In this document: piece by piece, positions 1 through 14,462 of the stretch
How positions within the stretch are numbered: position 1 is the first letter of the stretch
Layout: each line of letters opens with the position of its first letter
Origin: Strigamia acuminata
Lineage: Eukaryota; Arthropoda; Chilopoda; Geophilomorpha; Linotaeniidae
Reading direction: 5' to 3'
Length of the DNA stretch: 64,000 bases
NCBI GenBank assembly: GCA_949358305.1
Contig: OX442314.1
Span: forward strand, 27,699,118-27,763,117
Made by a program: the position numbers and the translations under genes
Notes under the pieces: model-generated
Told to the model about the DNA's origin: nothing
Seen by the model: only the letters and a program-made list of their open reading frames with translations
The model's database searches: none

Positions 1-420
1 CTAAAATTTAATTTTTCTGCCTAAAATTTAATTTTTCTGCCTAAAATTTAATTTTTCTGCCTAAAATGTAATTTTTTTCTGCCTAAAATGCAATTTTTCT
101 GCTTAAAATTTAATTTTTCAGCCTAAAATTTAATTTTTCTGCCTAAAATTTAATTTTCCTGCCTAAAATGTAATTTTCCTGTCTAAAATTTAATTTTTCT
201 GCCTAAAATTTAATTCTTCTGCCTAAAATTTAATTCTTCTGCCTAAAATTTAATTTTTCTGCCTAAAATTTAATTTTTCTGCCTAAAATTTAATTTTTCT
301 GCCTAAAATGTAATTTTTTCTGCCTAAAATGCAATTTTTCTGCTTAAAATTTAATTTTTCAGCCTAAAATTTAATTCTTCTGCCTAAAATTTAATTTTTC
401 TGCCTAAAATATAATTTCTT
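1..420. repeat. 20-bp tandem repeat (minisatellite)
   Basis: About twenty head-to-tail copies of a 20-21 bp unit built on TAATTTTTCTGCCTAAAATT, with scattered point variants and a few one-base indels. Copies 1-3 and later blocks repeat the same variant order, so the array seems to have grown partly by duplicating multi-unit blocks. It starts at the window edge, so its full length is unknown. It probably lies in an intron or 3' flank of the minus-strand potassium-channel gene. Confidence 0.95.
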
Positions 421-5198
<4,778 letters not shown>

Positions 5199-6623
5199 AT
5201 GGGTAACCAACCAGAGCAAGTCAATGCGGCCGCCCCTCGTCCGGAAGTCCACGAAGGCGACACGATAGTTTCTCCCAAATTAGAGAAAAATATTCCCGTA
5301 ATTTCTCCCGAATTAGACAAAAATATTTCCATCGTTTCTTCCGAATCAGACAAAATTATTTCTATCGTTTCTCCCAAATTAGACAAAATTATTTGTATCG
5401 TTTCTCCCGAATTAGACCAGAATATTCCTACTTTTTCTCCGGTATCGGACGAAGACGGTGTACGAGAGATAAAACAAGAACGCAGCGAAGGTGACGTCAC
5501 CGATCCACCGCGACACAAGATCGAGATATTGTGGTTTCACTGCTCGGCCGCGAACTGCGACTACAAAAGCTACAGACAGTACAACTTGACTCGGCATTAT
5601 ACCAAATTGCACGAGCAGTCGACGAAACCGGAAAGATGTTGCGATGTGGATTTCCCCACCAAATTCGACTTCTTCCAACACGTGAAAGAGCGTCACGGAA
5701 ACGGATATTTCTGTCCCGAAATCGGCTGCGACAAATGGTTTCCGAAAAAAGTCACGCTGGAGCGCCATTCGTTCGTGCACACGGGCATAAAAGACATCCA
5801 CTGCGACACCTGCGACTACGACACGGCGCATGCGTTCAACATGAAGCGACATTGCATGAAGAAGAACCATCAGTGCCAACACGAAAAAGTCCGGGACGAC
5901 CTCGCGAGACTACGGAACCCGGATCAGCAGAACCAAGTGTCCAGCGACGACAGCGACGAAGTTCTAATCGAAGGTACCCAAGTCGCGACTCCACAAATCG
6001 AAATCGCCGATAAAATTGCGCCGTCTTCTCCTAAGCGTAAACGTCCCGCCAAACGGGTTAAAACGGAGAAAACAGACGTAGATATCACTGTAGTGCACGC
6101 GGATACCAAACCGAACGTCGAAGTCGCCAATACTCGCATTAAAAAGGAAATTATCTGCGATAATGTGTCGCCACGGCAGAAACAAATTGCGTTTTTAGCA
6201 AATATTGGTTTACGTCCACGTTTGGCACCTTTAACTTCACCACGTTCGAGATTGAGGCCACGTAGGTCGCTTTTTAGTCCAAAAGAGGTCACACCAGATA
6301 AAACAAATGTAAAAACTAGTCGAAAGCGTAACGTGGATACCAACCCGAATGTCCAAGTCGTCAACACTCCACAACCTCCATCGAAACGTCCCAGATTGAG
6401 TGAAATTGTTGCCAAGCTTGCACAACGGGTTAAAACGGAGAAAATAGACGTAGAAACTTGTGTAATGCGCGTGAATGTCGAAGAAAATATTAAATATGGC
6501 GTCGACAATGTTGGGATAAGAGTGAATAACACCTCATTCTTGCATTGTTGTCCAATTTGCTTTTTTGTAAATGATTTTGAGTTGCCGCTTGACCTATCGA
6601 TGAAAAAGTCGTCAACAAATTAA
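5199..6623 (+). CDS. Intronless C2H2 zinc-finger protein with C-terminal PLDLS motif
   Basis: The 474-residue product is a likely nuclear DNA-binding regulator. Residues about 20-85 hold six or so 11-12-residue repeats of the type VSPxLDKxI. Zinc fingers follow at about residues 110-230: C-x4-C-x12-H-x4-H, a degenerate second finger (CC near residue 147), C-x4-C-x12-H-x3-H, and C-x2-C-x12-H-x5-H. The C-terminal half is basic, with a nuclear-localisation-like PKRKRPAKR and two copies of a segment starting QRVKTEK/KRVKTEK. At least four matches to the SUMO consensus (IKQE, VKTE twice, IKKE) are visible. The protein ends LPLDLSMKKSSTN, containing a PxDLS motif like that which recruits CtBP co-repressors. 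Together these suggest a repressor, but that is inference. AATAAA lies at 6714-6719. No target or orthologue is recognised. Confidence 0.85.
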   Translation: MGNQPEQVNAAAPRPEVHEGDTIVSPKLEKNIPVISPELDKNISIVSSESDKIISIVSPKLDKIICIVSPELDQNIPTFSPVSDEDGVREIKQERSEGDVTDPPRHKIEILWFHCSAANCDYKSYRQYNLTRHYTKLHEQSTKPERCCDVDFPTKFDFFQHVKERHGNGYFCPEIGCDKWFPKKVTLERHSFVHTGIKDIHCDTCDYDTAHAFNMKRHCMKKNHQCQHEKVRDDLARLRNPDQQNQVSSDDSDEVLIEGTQVATPQIEIADKIAPSSPKRKRPAKRVKTEKTDVDITVVHADTKPNVEVANTRIKKEIICDNVSPRQKQIAFLANIGLRPRLAPLTSPRSRLRPRRSLFSPKEVTPDKTNVKTSRKRNVDTNPNVQVVNTPQPPSKRPRLSEIVAKLAQRVKTEKIDVETCVMRVNVEENIKYGVDNVGIRVNNTSFLHCCPICFFVNDFELPLDLSMKKSSTN

Positions 6624-6713
6624 TTCCGTGATTTATTTTAAATTTTATTTTTTACGATGTATCGATATTTGTGTTTTTATTCGTCATTTTTACTAAACAA
6701 TTACGTAACCTTC

Positions 6714-6719
6714 AATAAA
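6714..6719 (+). terminator. Polyadenylation signal of the zinc-finger gene
   Basis: AATAAA lies about 91 bases after the stop codon of the zinc-finger gene and is the first such hexamer downstream of it. Confidence 0.6.
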
Positions 6720-6848
6720 ATAATGAAAACGTGACACAACAATTGTTCCATTGCAGCTTTGGCATCCATGTTTGAGAAACCGTTTGTTCGCGCACAGCTT
6801 TAACTATAAAATTTGCAATTAATTTCAAAATTTGAGATTGTAGTTTTT

Positions 6849-7796
6849 ATGTCACCCAACCAAAGAAACATGAATCAGTCGACGTTCGTGAAAACCATAG
6901 CCGAGATTAGCGGTGGCCAAAACTGGCGCCCCTCAGTCCGCCAGCAATCATGGAAACAATCTCAACGTTCCAGACTCAGCAAACACCCGATGGAAGTGCA
7001 AACCGGACTGAGGCGGAAAATCAGCACGAAAAAACTGAACCCCGAAGCCCCTTCGAGGAAAAAACAAATCGAACAGAAAACCAGAACAAAATCCGCGTCG
7101 AAAAAGCGACAAAACAACCAGAAAATGACTTTCGCCAGCAACCAGGTGGAGGGCTGCCTCCTGGACCCCACAAGGTACCTCGACGAGTCGCCAATCAGGC
7201 CCCAGAAGCCCCTCAGGATGGTGAACGAGCGGTCTTTTCGCGAGAAGGACAGCGCCGACGTGAGGGCCCTCGTGGGCCCCTTGAGGAAGGAAGACGAGAT
7301 TAAAATGCGACTGGAGAAGGAGAAAACGATGCGGAATCCTCGGCAACTGTTTTATGATCGAGTTTTAAGCGGGAGCGAGGTTCGTGTAGTGATCAATCCG
7401 AAGAACGAGGCGATTGGTGAGAGCGAGACGGAGATTGAGAAGGAGGAGAAGTCAGAGACGTGTTCGGAGATTTCCGAGCCGCAGGAGCCGGAATGTGCGG
7501 GGATTTTCGGGACGTCGGTGCAGTTTGTTCCGTGGAAGTCGAAGGCGTATAAGATTCATGGGAAGACGTTGGAGGAAGAGCGGATAGAGAAAATTCTGGC
7601 GCGCCAAAGCAGTATTAATAAGTACAAGAATCATCACTGGCAGTCGAATGTTTTCGACGATGGGAATAAAGATTATTTCGAAGTTACGATTTGTAATCAG
7701 CATCCGGTGTTTCGGCCGACCGTGCGGTGTCGCGAAACGGAGTCTGTGCGCAATCCGATTACTGGGGAGGAATTCCAGCACACTCGTGCTATGTAA
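6849..7796 (+). CDS. NPITGE-family tandem gene 1
   Basis: The 315-residue basic protein is the first of six tandem paralogues; the family's function is not known to me. The ATG at 6849 is the first in frame. The N-terminal third is rich in K, R, S and Q (residues about 30-90). Motifs shared with genes 2 and 3 follow: SFREKDSAxVRALVGPLRKE, MRNPRQLFYDRVLSG, a GIFGTSVQFVPWKSK block, IHGKTLEEERIEKIL, NHHWQSNVF at 261-269, and VRNPITGE ending at 307. There is no signal peptide or membrane segment, so it should be cytosolic or nuclear. The short repeated [IL]FG-like, KSxxF and NPITG motifs loosely recall the layout of Jupiter/HN1-type microtubule-associated proteins; that is a weak suggestion only. 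AATAAA at 7965-7970. Confidence 0.8.
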   Translation: MSPNQRNMNQSTFVKTIAEISGGQNWRPSVRQQSWKQSQRSRLSKHPMEVQTGLRRKISTKKLNPEAPSRKKQIEQKTRTKSASKKRQNNQKMTFASNQVEGCLLDPTRYLDESPIRPQKPLRMVNERSFREKDSADVRALVGPLRKEDEIKMRLEKEKTMRNPRQLFYDRVLSGSEVRVVINPKNEAIGESETEIEKEEKSETCSEISEPQEPECAGIFGTSVQFVPWKSKAYKIHGKTLEEERIEKILARQSSINKYKNHHWQSNVFDDGNKDYFEVTICNQHPVFRPTVRCRETESVRNPITGEEFQHTRAM

Positions 7797-8186
7797 ATTC
7801 GTGTTGAATAAGTGAGAAAAGATAAACAAGACAAACGATCAATATATTTTCTTTTTAAATACAATATAATGTGTATAAATTTTCTATATAATATGTTACG
7901 TGTGGTAGAAAAGCAATGTTGAAAAGGATTTGTAAGACAAAAAAATATGTAAATACGGTTAAATAATAAATTAAAAAAATTGTACATAAGAAAGAAAGTT
8001 GTGAGTTTTGTTTGCGTACATATATACAGTATATATATATTTTTTATTATTTGAATAATAATTGTGAGATGTTGCAATTTGACTTATCCGACACATTTTC
8101 GTGGACACCATGTTTTAGCAAATTGGGATGCTGTTGGAATAAACAAAGATAAAAATCATAATATTTACTTATTCAAAAATATGGGA

Positions 8187-8756
8187 AGGATATTATAGCC
8201 AAAGTGAAGGAATTATTTGCGATTGGCCATGGGATCAGACAAATAAGCCGTGATCTCAAACTTCCCAAAAGTTCAGTGCATAAAATAGTGAGAAATGATT
8301 ATAAGAAAGTTAAGAAGAAAAGAGGACCTAGATTTAAGTTGAAACAGAAGGAAAAAACCAGGATAAAGAAAGGATGAGAAGGTTACAGCCAGAAAAATCA
8401 AGGAAAATTGCGATTTATCTGTTTCAGTTAAGACTGTGCAACGTGAATTAGCCCAAGAAGGGTTTGTTTACAAGCATGTTGTGCAAAATTTACCTTTGAC
8501 CAAACAGCATAAGAAAAACCGACTGGAATTAAAAATCGATTGCTGGAAATCATCCTTTTGACAAAACTGTTTTTAGTGATGGGAAGAAGTTTTCATTTGA
8601 TGGACCTGATAATTTTGGCTCATATTGTGACAAATATATCAAAAATTCTCGTATTAAACGTCAGATGGGCGGAGGAAGTGTAATGGTCTGGGGACTCGTT
8701 TGTCCTGATGGATTCATTCATCTAGAACGGTTGACAGGATGAGTGAAAGCAGTCGA
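8187..8756 (+). pseudogene. Degenerate Tc3-like (Tc1/mariner) transposase
   Basis: Three frame-shifted segments read as a Tc1/Tc3-type transposase. An N-terminal helix-turn-helix (GIRQISRDLKLPKSSVHKIV) runs to a stop near 8376. A second-HTH-like segment (VSVKTVQRELAQEGFVYKH) follows, then the start of the DDE domain with KTVFSDGKKFSFDGPDNFG and GGGSVMVWG. The first catalytic Asp is present. The region with the second Asp and final acid is missing, and stops and frameshifts interrupt the frame. The sequence after it (from about 8772, TGAACCCTCTGCAAAAATTG) matches the intergenic DNA after gene 2 (about 11034), so the transposon inserted into an already duplicated spacer. Confidence 0.85.
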
Positions 8757-8819
8757 TTACCTACAGTTACAACAGATGAACCCTCTGCAAAAATTGGGTC
8801 TGTGGATAAAATGTTGAAT

Positions 8820-9250
8820 AAAAAATTGGAAATTCTTGATAAATTTTAGAAAACTTCAGAAAATGTCAGAAAATTGTAGAAAACTTCAGAAAATTTCAGA
8901 AAGTAAGAGAAAACTTCAGAAAACGTCCGGAAAACATCAGTAAACGTAAGATATTGTGAGAAATTGTCAAAAAATGTAAGAAAATGTCTAAAAATGTAAG
9001 AAAATGTCTAAAAATGTCTAAAAATGTAAGAAAATGTCTAAAAATGTAAGAAATGTCTAAAAATGTAAGAAAATGTCTAAAAATGTAAGAAAATGTCTAA
9101 AAATGTCATATAATGTCTAAAAATGTCATATAATGTCTAAAAATGTAAGAAAATGTCTAAAAATGTCTAAAAATGTAAAATGTAAAAATTGTAAAAAAAA
9201 TGTGAGAAATGTGAGAAATCTTCAGAAAATGTCCAGATAATTCCAGAAAA
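8820..9250. repeat. AAAATGTCTAAAAATGTAAG minisatellite
   Basis: Interspersed copies of a roughly 20-bp unit mixing AAAATGTCTA and AAAATGTAAG half-units, preceded by TCAGAAAATT variants. Related arrays lie at 11100-11370 and 13440-14040, each just upstream of the next tandem gene. This shows the repeat was carried along when the genes duplicated. Confidence 0.9.
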
Positions 9251-9354
9251 CTCCCCAAATTTCAACTTTTTAACAAATTTTCCAAAATGGTAACAACTTT
9301 TGAAATTTTCTTGGAACATGTCAAATTCCAAAGAATGCAAATTTTTATCAAATC

Positions 9355-9589
9355 TTTATCCATTTATCTATTTATTTATTTATTCAATTCTCAAGGCATT
9401 CTTTTATCGTCGTTCTCTGCATCACACAAATACGCCACCAAAACAAAACCAAAACCAAAACCAAAACCATTTCTAATCGCAACAATGGCGTATAATAACA
9501 ATAAAAAATAAAAATTAATGGCGTAAGTAAAAAAAAAGCAGAGAAAAACATCCAAGAAACCATTTCACGAAAAACCAAACAAAATTCAC
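9355..9589 (+). promoter_or_regulatory. Conserved upstream block of tandem gene 2
   Basis: A TTTATTTA tract, then TTCTCAAGGCATTCTTTTAT, CGTCGTTCTCTGCA and a purine-rich AGAGAAAAACATCCAAGAAA directly before the ATG. The same block precedes gene 3 (11484-11760) and gene 4 (14195-14462). It probably holds the 5' UTR and core promoter, but I cannot place a transcription start. Confidence 0.45.
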
Positions 9590-10687
9590 ATGAGTACGAA
9601 CCAATTCAGCCGCATTTCCAAACACAACAAATGCCTGAGTGAAGGAACACCGCCCAGAAAAAACTGGCTCAAAATCCACCAACCATTCGACTCGTTATTG
9701 CTCAGGAAAATCAAAACAGATCTCTACGAACTGCAACGCGACAAGTACAAGTCCATCTCCACCTCCGCCGTCTTTCCCGACACCCCGAAATTTCTCCGAC
9801 ACGACTCCAACTCAAAACCCAACGACAAATACAAACCGACCACCAAACTATGCGCAGTACAATCCCGCTGCGAGTTCGCAGGTTGCAGAGAAAGCAAAGA
9901 AGAATCAAAGTCCAAGATAATGGAATTGCCATTCCAGAAACCGCCGTCCACGTCCAAGGAACCATCGACGGTGAAACGACCACAGAAAACGTCGAAAAAA
10001 CGATCAAACAACCAGAAATTAACTTTGACCAGCACCCAAGTCGAGGAATCGTTTCAGGACCCTAGAAGATACCTAGAGGATTCACCAACCAGGCCCCAGA
10101 GACCCCTCAAGAAGATCACCGAGAGGTCTTTTCGCGAGATGGAGAGTGCGGGCGTGAGGGCCCTCGTGGGCCCCTTGAGGAAAGAAGACGAGATTAAAAT
10201 GCGACTGGAGAAGGAGAAAACGATGCGGAACCCTCGGCAACTGTTTTATGATCGAGTTTTAAGCGGGAACGAGGCTCGTGTTGTGATGAATCGGAAAAGC
10301 GCGGCAATTATCGATGAGAATAGTCGGAGGAAGCCGGTGAAGGCGGAGACGTATTCGGACATTTTCGGGCTGCGCGAGACGGAATGTCGGGAGATTTTCG
10401 GGACGTCGATGGCGATTGTTCCGTGGAAGTCGAAGGCGCATACGATTCATGGGAAGACGTTGGAGGAAGAGCGGTTAGAGAAAATTCTGGCGCACAAAAA
10501 CGTTATTAAGAAATACAAGAATCATCAGTGGAAATCGAATGTTTTCGACGCGGGGAGTAACGATTATTTCGAAGTTACGATTTGTGATCGGATTCCGGTG
10601 CTTCGACCGATCGTGCGGTGTCGCGAAACCGAGTCTGTGCGCAATCCGATTACTGGAGAGAAATTCCAGCACACTCGTGCTAAGTAA
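9590..10687 (+). CDS. NPITGE-family tandem gene 2
   Basis: The 365-residue paralogue has two clear parts. Residues 1-130 form the N-terminal module shared with genes 3 and 4: MSTNQFSRISKHNKC, KIHQPFDSLLLRKIKTDL, FPDTPKFLRHDSNSK and LCAVQSRCEFAGCRESKE. Residues about 160-365 match gene 1 closely: SFREMESAGVRALVGPLRKE, MRNPRQLFYDRVLSG, EIFGTSMAIVPWKSK, NHQWKSNVF and ESVRNPITGEKF. The ATG at 9590 is shared in position with genes 3 and 4. The 3' flank (to about 10975) is nearly the same as that of gene 1, including AATAAA near 10855. Soluble, basic, no signal peptide; function unknown. Confidence 0.82.
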   Translation: MSTNQFSRISKHNKCLSEGTPPRKNWLKIHQPFDSLLLRKIKTDLYELQRDKYKSISTSAVFPDTPKFLRHDSNSKPNDKYKPTTKLCAVQSRCEFAGCRESKEESKSKIMELPFQKPPSTSKEPSTVKRPQKTSKKRSNNQKLTLTSTQVEESFQDPRRYLEDSPTRPQRPLKKITERSFREMESAGVRALVGPLRKEDEIKMRLEKEKTMRNPRQLFYDRVLSGNEARVVMNRKSAAIIDENSRRKPVKAETYSDIFGLRETECREIFGTSMAIVPWKSKAHTIHGKTLEEERLEKILAHKNVIKKYKNHQWKSNVFDAGSNDYFEVTICDRIPVLRPIVRCRETESVRNPITGEKFQHTRAK

Positions 10688-11079
10688 ATTCGTGTTGGAA
10701 TTAGTGAGAAAAGATAAACAAGACAAACGATTAATATGTTTTTTTTTTTAAATACAATATAATGTGTATAAATTTTCTTTATAATGTGTTACGTGTGGAA
10801 GAAAAGAAATATGGAAAAGGATTTGTAACGCAAAAAAATATGTAAATACGGTGAAATAATAAATTAAAAAAATTGTACATAGAAAGAAAGTTGTGAGTTT
10901 TGTTTGGATACATATACAGTATATATATTTTTTTTATTATTATTTGAATAATAATTGTGTGATGTTGCAATTTGACTTATAAAACTATACCTTTTCAAAA
11001 TTTGGAATGATGCTTATTGAGTTTAACAACTCAATGAACCCCCTGCAAAAATTGGGTCTGTGGATAAAATGTTGGATAA

Positions 11080-11380
11080 AAAATTGGAAATTCTTGATAA
11101 ATGTCAGAAAATTGTAGAAAACTTCAGAAAATTTCAGAAAGTAAGAGAAAACTTCAGAAAACGTCCGCAAAACATCAGTAAACGTAAGATATTGTGAGAA
11201 ATTGTCTAAAAATGTAAGAAAATGTCATAAATTGTAAGAAAATGTCTAAAAATGTAAGAAAATGTCAAAAAATGTAAGAAAATGTCAAAAAATTTCTAAA
11301 GTTTAATAAATTGTCAAAAAATGTAAGACAATGTCAGAAATGTGAGAAATTTTCGGAAAATGTCAGATAATTCCAGAAAA
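11080..11380. repeat. AAAATGTCTAAAAATGTAAG minisatellite, second array
   Basis: Units like AAAATGTAAGAAAATGTCAA and AAAATGTCTAAAAATGTAAG in the spacer between tandem genes 2 and 3. It is shorter and more variable than the arrays at 8820 and 13640 and has the same flanks. Confidence 0.88.
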
Positions 11381-11483
11381 TTCCCCAAATTTTAAATTTT
11401 AAACAAATTTTCCAAAATGTTGACAACTTTCGAATTTTTCTTGAAATATGTCAAATTCCAAACAAGGCAAATTTTTGTCAAAT

Positions 11484-11485
11484 CT

Positions 11486-11548
<63 letters not shown>
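11484..11548. repeat. (TTTA)n microsatellite
   Basis: About sixteen perfect TTTA units within the conserved upstream block of gene 3. The corresponding tracts before gene 2 (9365-9384) and gene 4 (14196-14218) are far shorter, so this tract has expanded recently. Confidence 0.95.
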
Positions 11549-11549
<1 letters not shown>

Positions 11550-11760
11550 TTCTCAAGGCACTCTTTTATCGTCGTTCTCTGCACTACACAAATCTACGCC
11601 ACCAAAACACAACAAAACCATTCCGAATCGCAACAACGCCGTAGCAAGCCCAACAATCGCCTTCGCGCAACAATAACAAATAAAAATTAATGGCGTAAGT
11701 AAAAAAAGGCAGAGAAAAACATCCAAGAAACCATTTCAGGAAAAACCAAACAAAATTCAC

Positions 11761-12987
11761 ATGAATACGAACCAATTTCTCCGCATTTCCAAACACAACA
11801 AATGCATGAGCGAAAAAATACGTCCCAGAGAAAGCTGGATCAGAATCCACCAACCATACGATCTGCTCAGGGAAGTCAAAACAGATCCCCCCGAACTGCA
11901 ACGCGACAAGTGCAAGTCCATCACCGCCGTCTTTCCCGGCACCCCGAAATTTTCCCGACACGACTCCAATTCCAAACCCAACGACAATTACAAACCGACC
12001 ACCAAACTATGCGCGGTGCAATCCCGCTGCGAGTTCGCAGTTTGCAGAGAAAGCAAAGACAAATCAAAGTCCAGGAAAATGGAAATCACATTCCAGAAAG
12101 CGTCGTCCACGTTCAAGGAACGATCGACGGTGAAACGACCACAGGCCTTGAGTTGCGACTTCACGCCGAACTGCTTGGTGAACAAACACTCGCGGAACAT
12201 GCAGTACGAAAACCACCATTGGAAGTCGGACGTTTTCAACCCGGATCAGCATCAGCCAAAGTTGAAGATTAATTTGAGACGTCGCAAAAAGCCAAACATC
12301 AATCCCATCACGTGGGAGGAGACGAAAGACGACGCTCCGATGTGGCACAAGTGCGACACGCCGATCTTCGACGTGACCGTTTCCGACACGATTTATGCGC
12401 GACCGGCAGTCAGGTGTCGAGAGGTCGAGAGGGCTTTTCGCGAGAAGGACAGCGCCCGTGTGAGGGCGCTCGTGGGCCCGTTGAGGAAAGAAGACGAGAT
12501 TATAATGCGACTGGAGAAGGAGAAGAAGACGGGGCACAACACTCGGCAAGTGGTTTCTGATGGAGTTGTAAGCGGAAAGGAGGCTCGTGTTGTGATCAAT
12601 GTGAAAAGCGAGGCAAGTAACGATGAGAATAGTGAGAAGGCAGAGATTTGTTCGGACATTTTCGGGCCGTACGAGCCGGAATGTGCGGGGATTTTCGGGA
12701 CGTCGGTGCAGTTTGTTCCGTGGAAGTCGAAGGCGCATAAGATTCATGGGAAAACGTTCGAGGAAGATCGAATAGAGAAAATTCATGCGCGACAAGACGT
12801 TATTAATAAGTACAACAATCATCACTGGAAGTCGCATGTTTTCGACGAGGGGAATAAAGATTATTTCGAAGTTACGGTTTGTAATCATCAGCTTCCGGTG
12901 CTTCGACCGACCGTGCGGTGTCGCATAACCGAGTCCGTGCGCAATCCGATTACTGGAGAGAAATTCCAGCACACTCGTGCTAAGTAA
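11761..12987 (+). CDS. NPITGE-family tandem gene 3 (chimeric)
   Basis: At 408 residues this is the longest family member, and it joins two subtypes. Residues 1-130 are the N-terminal module of genes 2 and 4. Residues about 135-220 match the second half of gene 4: SCDF, NKHSRNMQYENHHWKSDVF, LKINLRRR, NPITWEETKDDAP, WHKCDTPIFDVTVSD and ARPAVRCREVE. They lack the 30-odd residues between SCDF and the NKHSRN block that gene 4 has. From RAFREKDSARVRALVGPLRK onward it matches genes 1 and 2 to the end (GIFGTSVQFVPWKSK, NHHWKSHVF, ESVRNPITGEKF). The junction falls where both subtypes have a charged CRExE-like stretch. It therefore carries two NHHWKS blocks. The frame is intact, so it may be expressed; function unknown. 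Confidence 0.82.
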   Translation: MNTNQFLRISKHNKCMSEKIRPRESWIRIHQPYDLLREVKTDPPELQRDKCKSITAVFPGTPKFSRHDSNSKPNDNYKPTTKLCAVQSRCEFAVCRESKDKSKSRKMEITFQKASSTFKERSTVKRPQALSCDFTPNCLVNKHSRNMQYENHHWKSDVFNPDQHQPKLKINLRRRKKPNINPITWEETKDDAPMWHKCDTPIFDVTVSDTIYARPAVRCREVERAFREKDSARVRALVGPLRKEDEIIMRLEKEKKTGHNTRQVVSDGVVSGKEARVVINVKSEASNDENSEKAEICSDIFGPYEPECAGIFGTSVQFVPWKSKAHKIHGKTFEEDRIEKIHARQDVINKYNNHHWKSHVFDEGNKDYFEVTVCNHQLPVLRPTVRCRITESVRNPITGEKFQHTRAK

Positions 12988-13238
12988 ATTCGTGTTGGAT
13001 GATAAACTATCAATATATATATTTTTTAATACAATATAATGTGTATAAATTTTCTATGTAATATGTTACGTGCGGAAGAAAAGCAATATGGAAAAGGATT
13101 TGTAACACAAAACAATTTATAAATACGGTGAAAAAATAAATTAAAAAAATTGTATATAAGAAAGAAATTTGTGCATATATATATTTTTTTTTATAATTTT
13201 AATAAGACATGTGACATTGGGAGGGGCACACATAGTGA

Positions 13239-13364
13239 CCAATCAAGTGACAGTGCAATGAACTTTTTCGAAACTATATATACTCTAACCAACTAGAAGT
13301 TGGTCCTTTCTCCCATTGGGCGAGCCTCATTACTGCTACTCTACTGCCACCAGGAAAAGTATGT
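13239..13364 (+). promoter_or_regulatory. Possible CCAAT/TATA promoter and leader exon upstream of gene 4
   Basis: CCAAT at 13239-13243 is followed by TATATATA at 13275-13282, in a segment of higher GC than its surroundings. About 75 bases on there is a donor-like AAAA|GTATGT at 13359. This order fits a core promoter and a non-coding leader exon spliced across the minisatellite to gene 4. No such segment was found before genes 2 and 3, so the link to gene 4 is a guess. Confidence 0.3.
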
Positions 13365-13439
13365 TTTTTATTTTTTTATTTTTTGGATTAATTGGGACTC
13401 TGGATAAAATTTTGATAAAAAAATTGAAAATTCTTGATA

Positions 13440-14040
13440 AATTTTAGAAAATTGTAGAAAATGTCAGAAAATTGTAGAAAATGTAGAAAATTGTAGAAAA
13501 TGTAGAAAATTGTAGAAAATGTAGAAAATTGTAGAAAATGTAGAAAATTGTAGAAAACTTCATAAAATGTCAGAAAATTGTAGAAAACTTCAGAAAATGT
13601 CAGAAGGTGAGAGAACACTGGAAACGTCTGGAAACGTTCGGAAAAGTTAGAAAATGTAAGAAAATTTCAAAAAATGTAAGAAAATTTCAAAAAATGTAAG
13701 AAAATTTCAAAAAATGTAAGAAAATTTCAAAAAATGTAAGAAAATTTCAAAAAATGTAAGAAAATTTCAAAAAATGTAAGAAAATTTCAAAAAATGTAAG
13801 AAAATTTCAAAAAATGTAAGAAAATTTCAAAAAATGTAAGAAAATTTCAAAAAATGTAAGAAAATTTCAAAAAATGTAAGAAAATTTCAAAAAATGTAAG
13901 AAAATTTCAAAAAATGTAAGAAAATTTCAAAAAATGTAAGAAAATTTCAAAAAATGTAAGAAAATTTCAAAAAATGTAAGAAAATGCAAGAAAATTTAAA
14001 AAAATGTAAGAAAATATAAGAATATGTCAGAAATTTTCAG
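13440..14040. repeat. Highly homogenised 20-bp minisatellite
   Basis: First a 19-bp unit (AAAATTGTAGAAAATGTAG) at 13440-13560. Then from about 13655 to 13985 come some sixteen copies of AAAATGTAAGAAAATTTCAA that are essentially identical over more than 300 bp. The related arrays in the other spacers are much more diverged. The homogeneity points to recent expansion or ongoing gene conversion. Confidence 0.95.
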
Positions 14041-14462
14041 AAAATGACAGATAATTCCAGATAATTCCCCAAATATCAAATTTTTAACAAATTTTTCCAA
14101 ATGTTGACAAATTTCAAATTCTTCAAAATGTTGACAAATTTCAAATTTCTTTTGGAATATGTCAAATTCCAAACAATGCAAATCTTATCAAATCTTTATT
14201 TATTTATTTATTTATTTACGGTAATTCTCAAGGCACTCTTTTACCGTCCTCTTCAACACCACACAAATCTACCTCGTACGACCACCACGCCACCAAACAA
14301 AACAAAACAAAACCCAAAACCATTCCGAATCGCAACAACGCCGTAGCAAGCCCAACAACCGCCTTCCCGCAACAATAAAAAATAAAAATTAATGGCGTGA
14401 CTAAAAAAAAGCAGAGAAAAACATCCAAGAAACCATTTCCTGAAAAACCAAACAAAATTTAC

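Noticed and set aside
5412-5882. Minus-strand frame opposite the zinc-finger gene
   Set aside because: It is antisense to codons of a clear C2H2 protein; the plus frame explains the conservation and motifs.
13640-14000. CRISPR-like regular repeat
   Set aside because: The 20-bp units are directly adjacent with no unique spacers, in a eukaryotic genome; it is a minisatellite.
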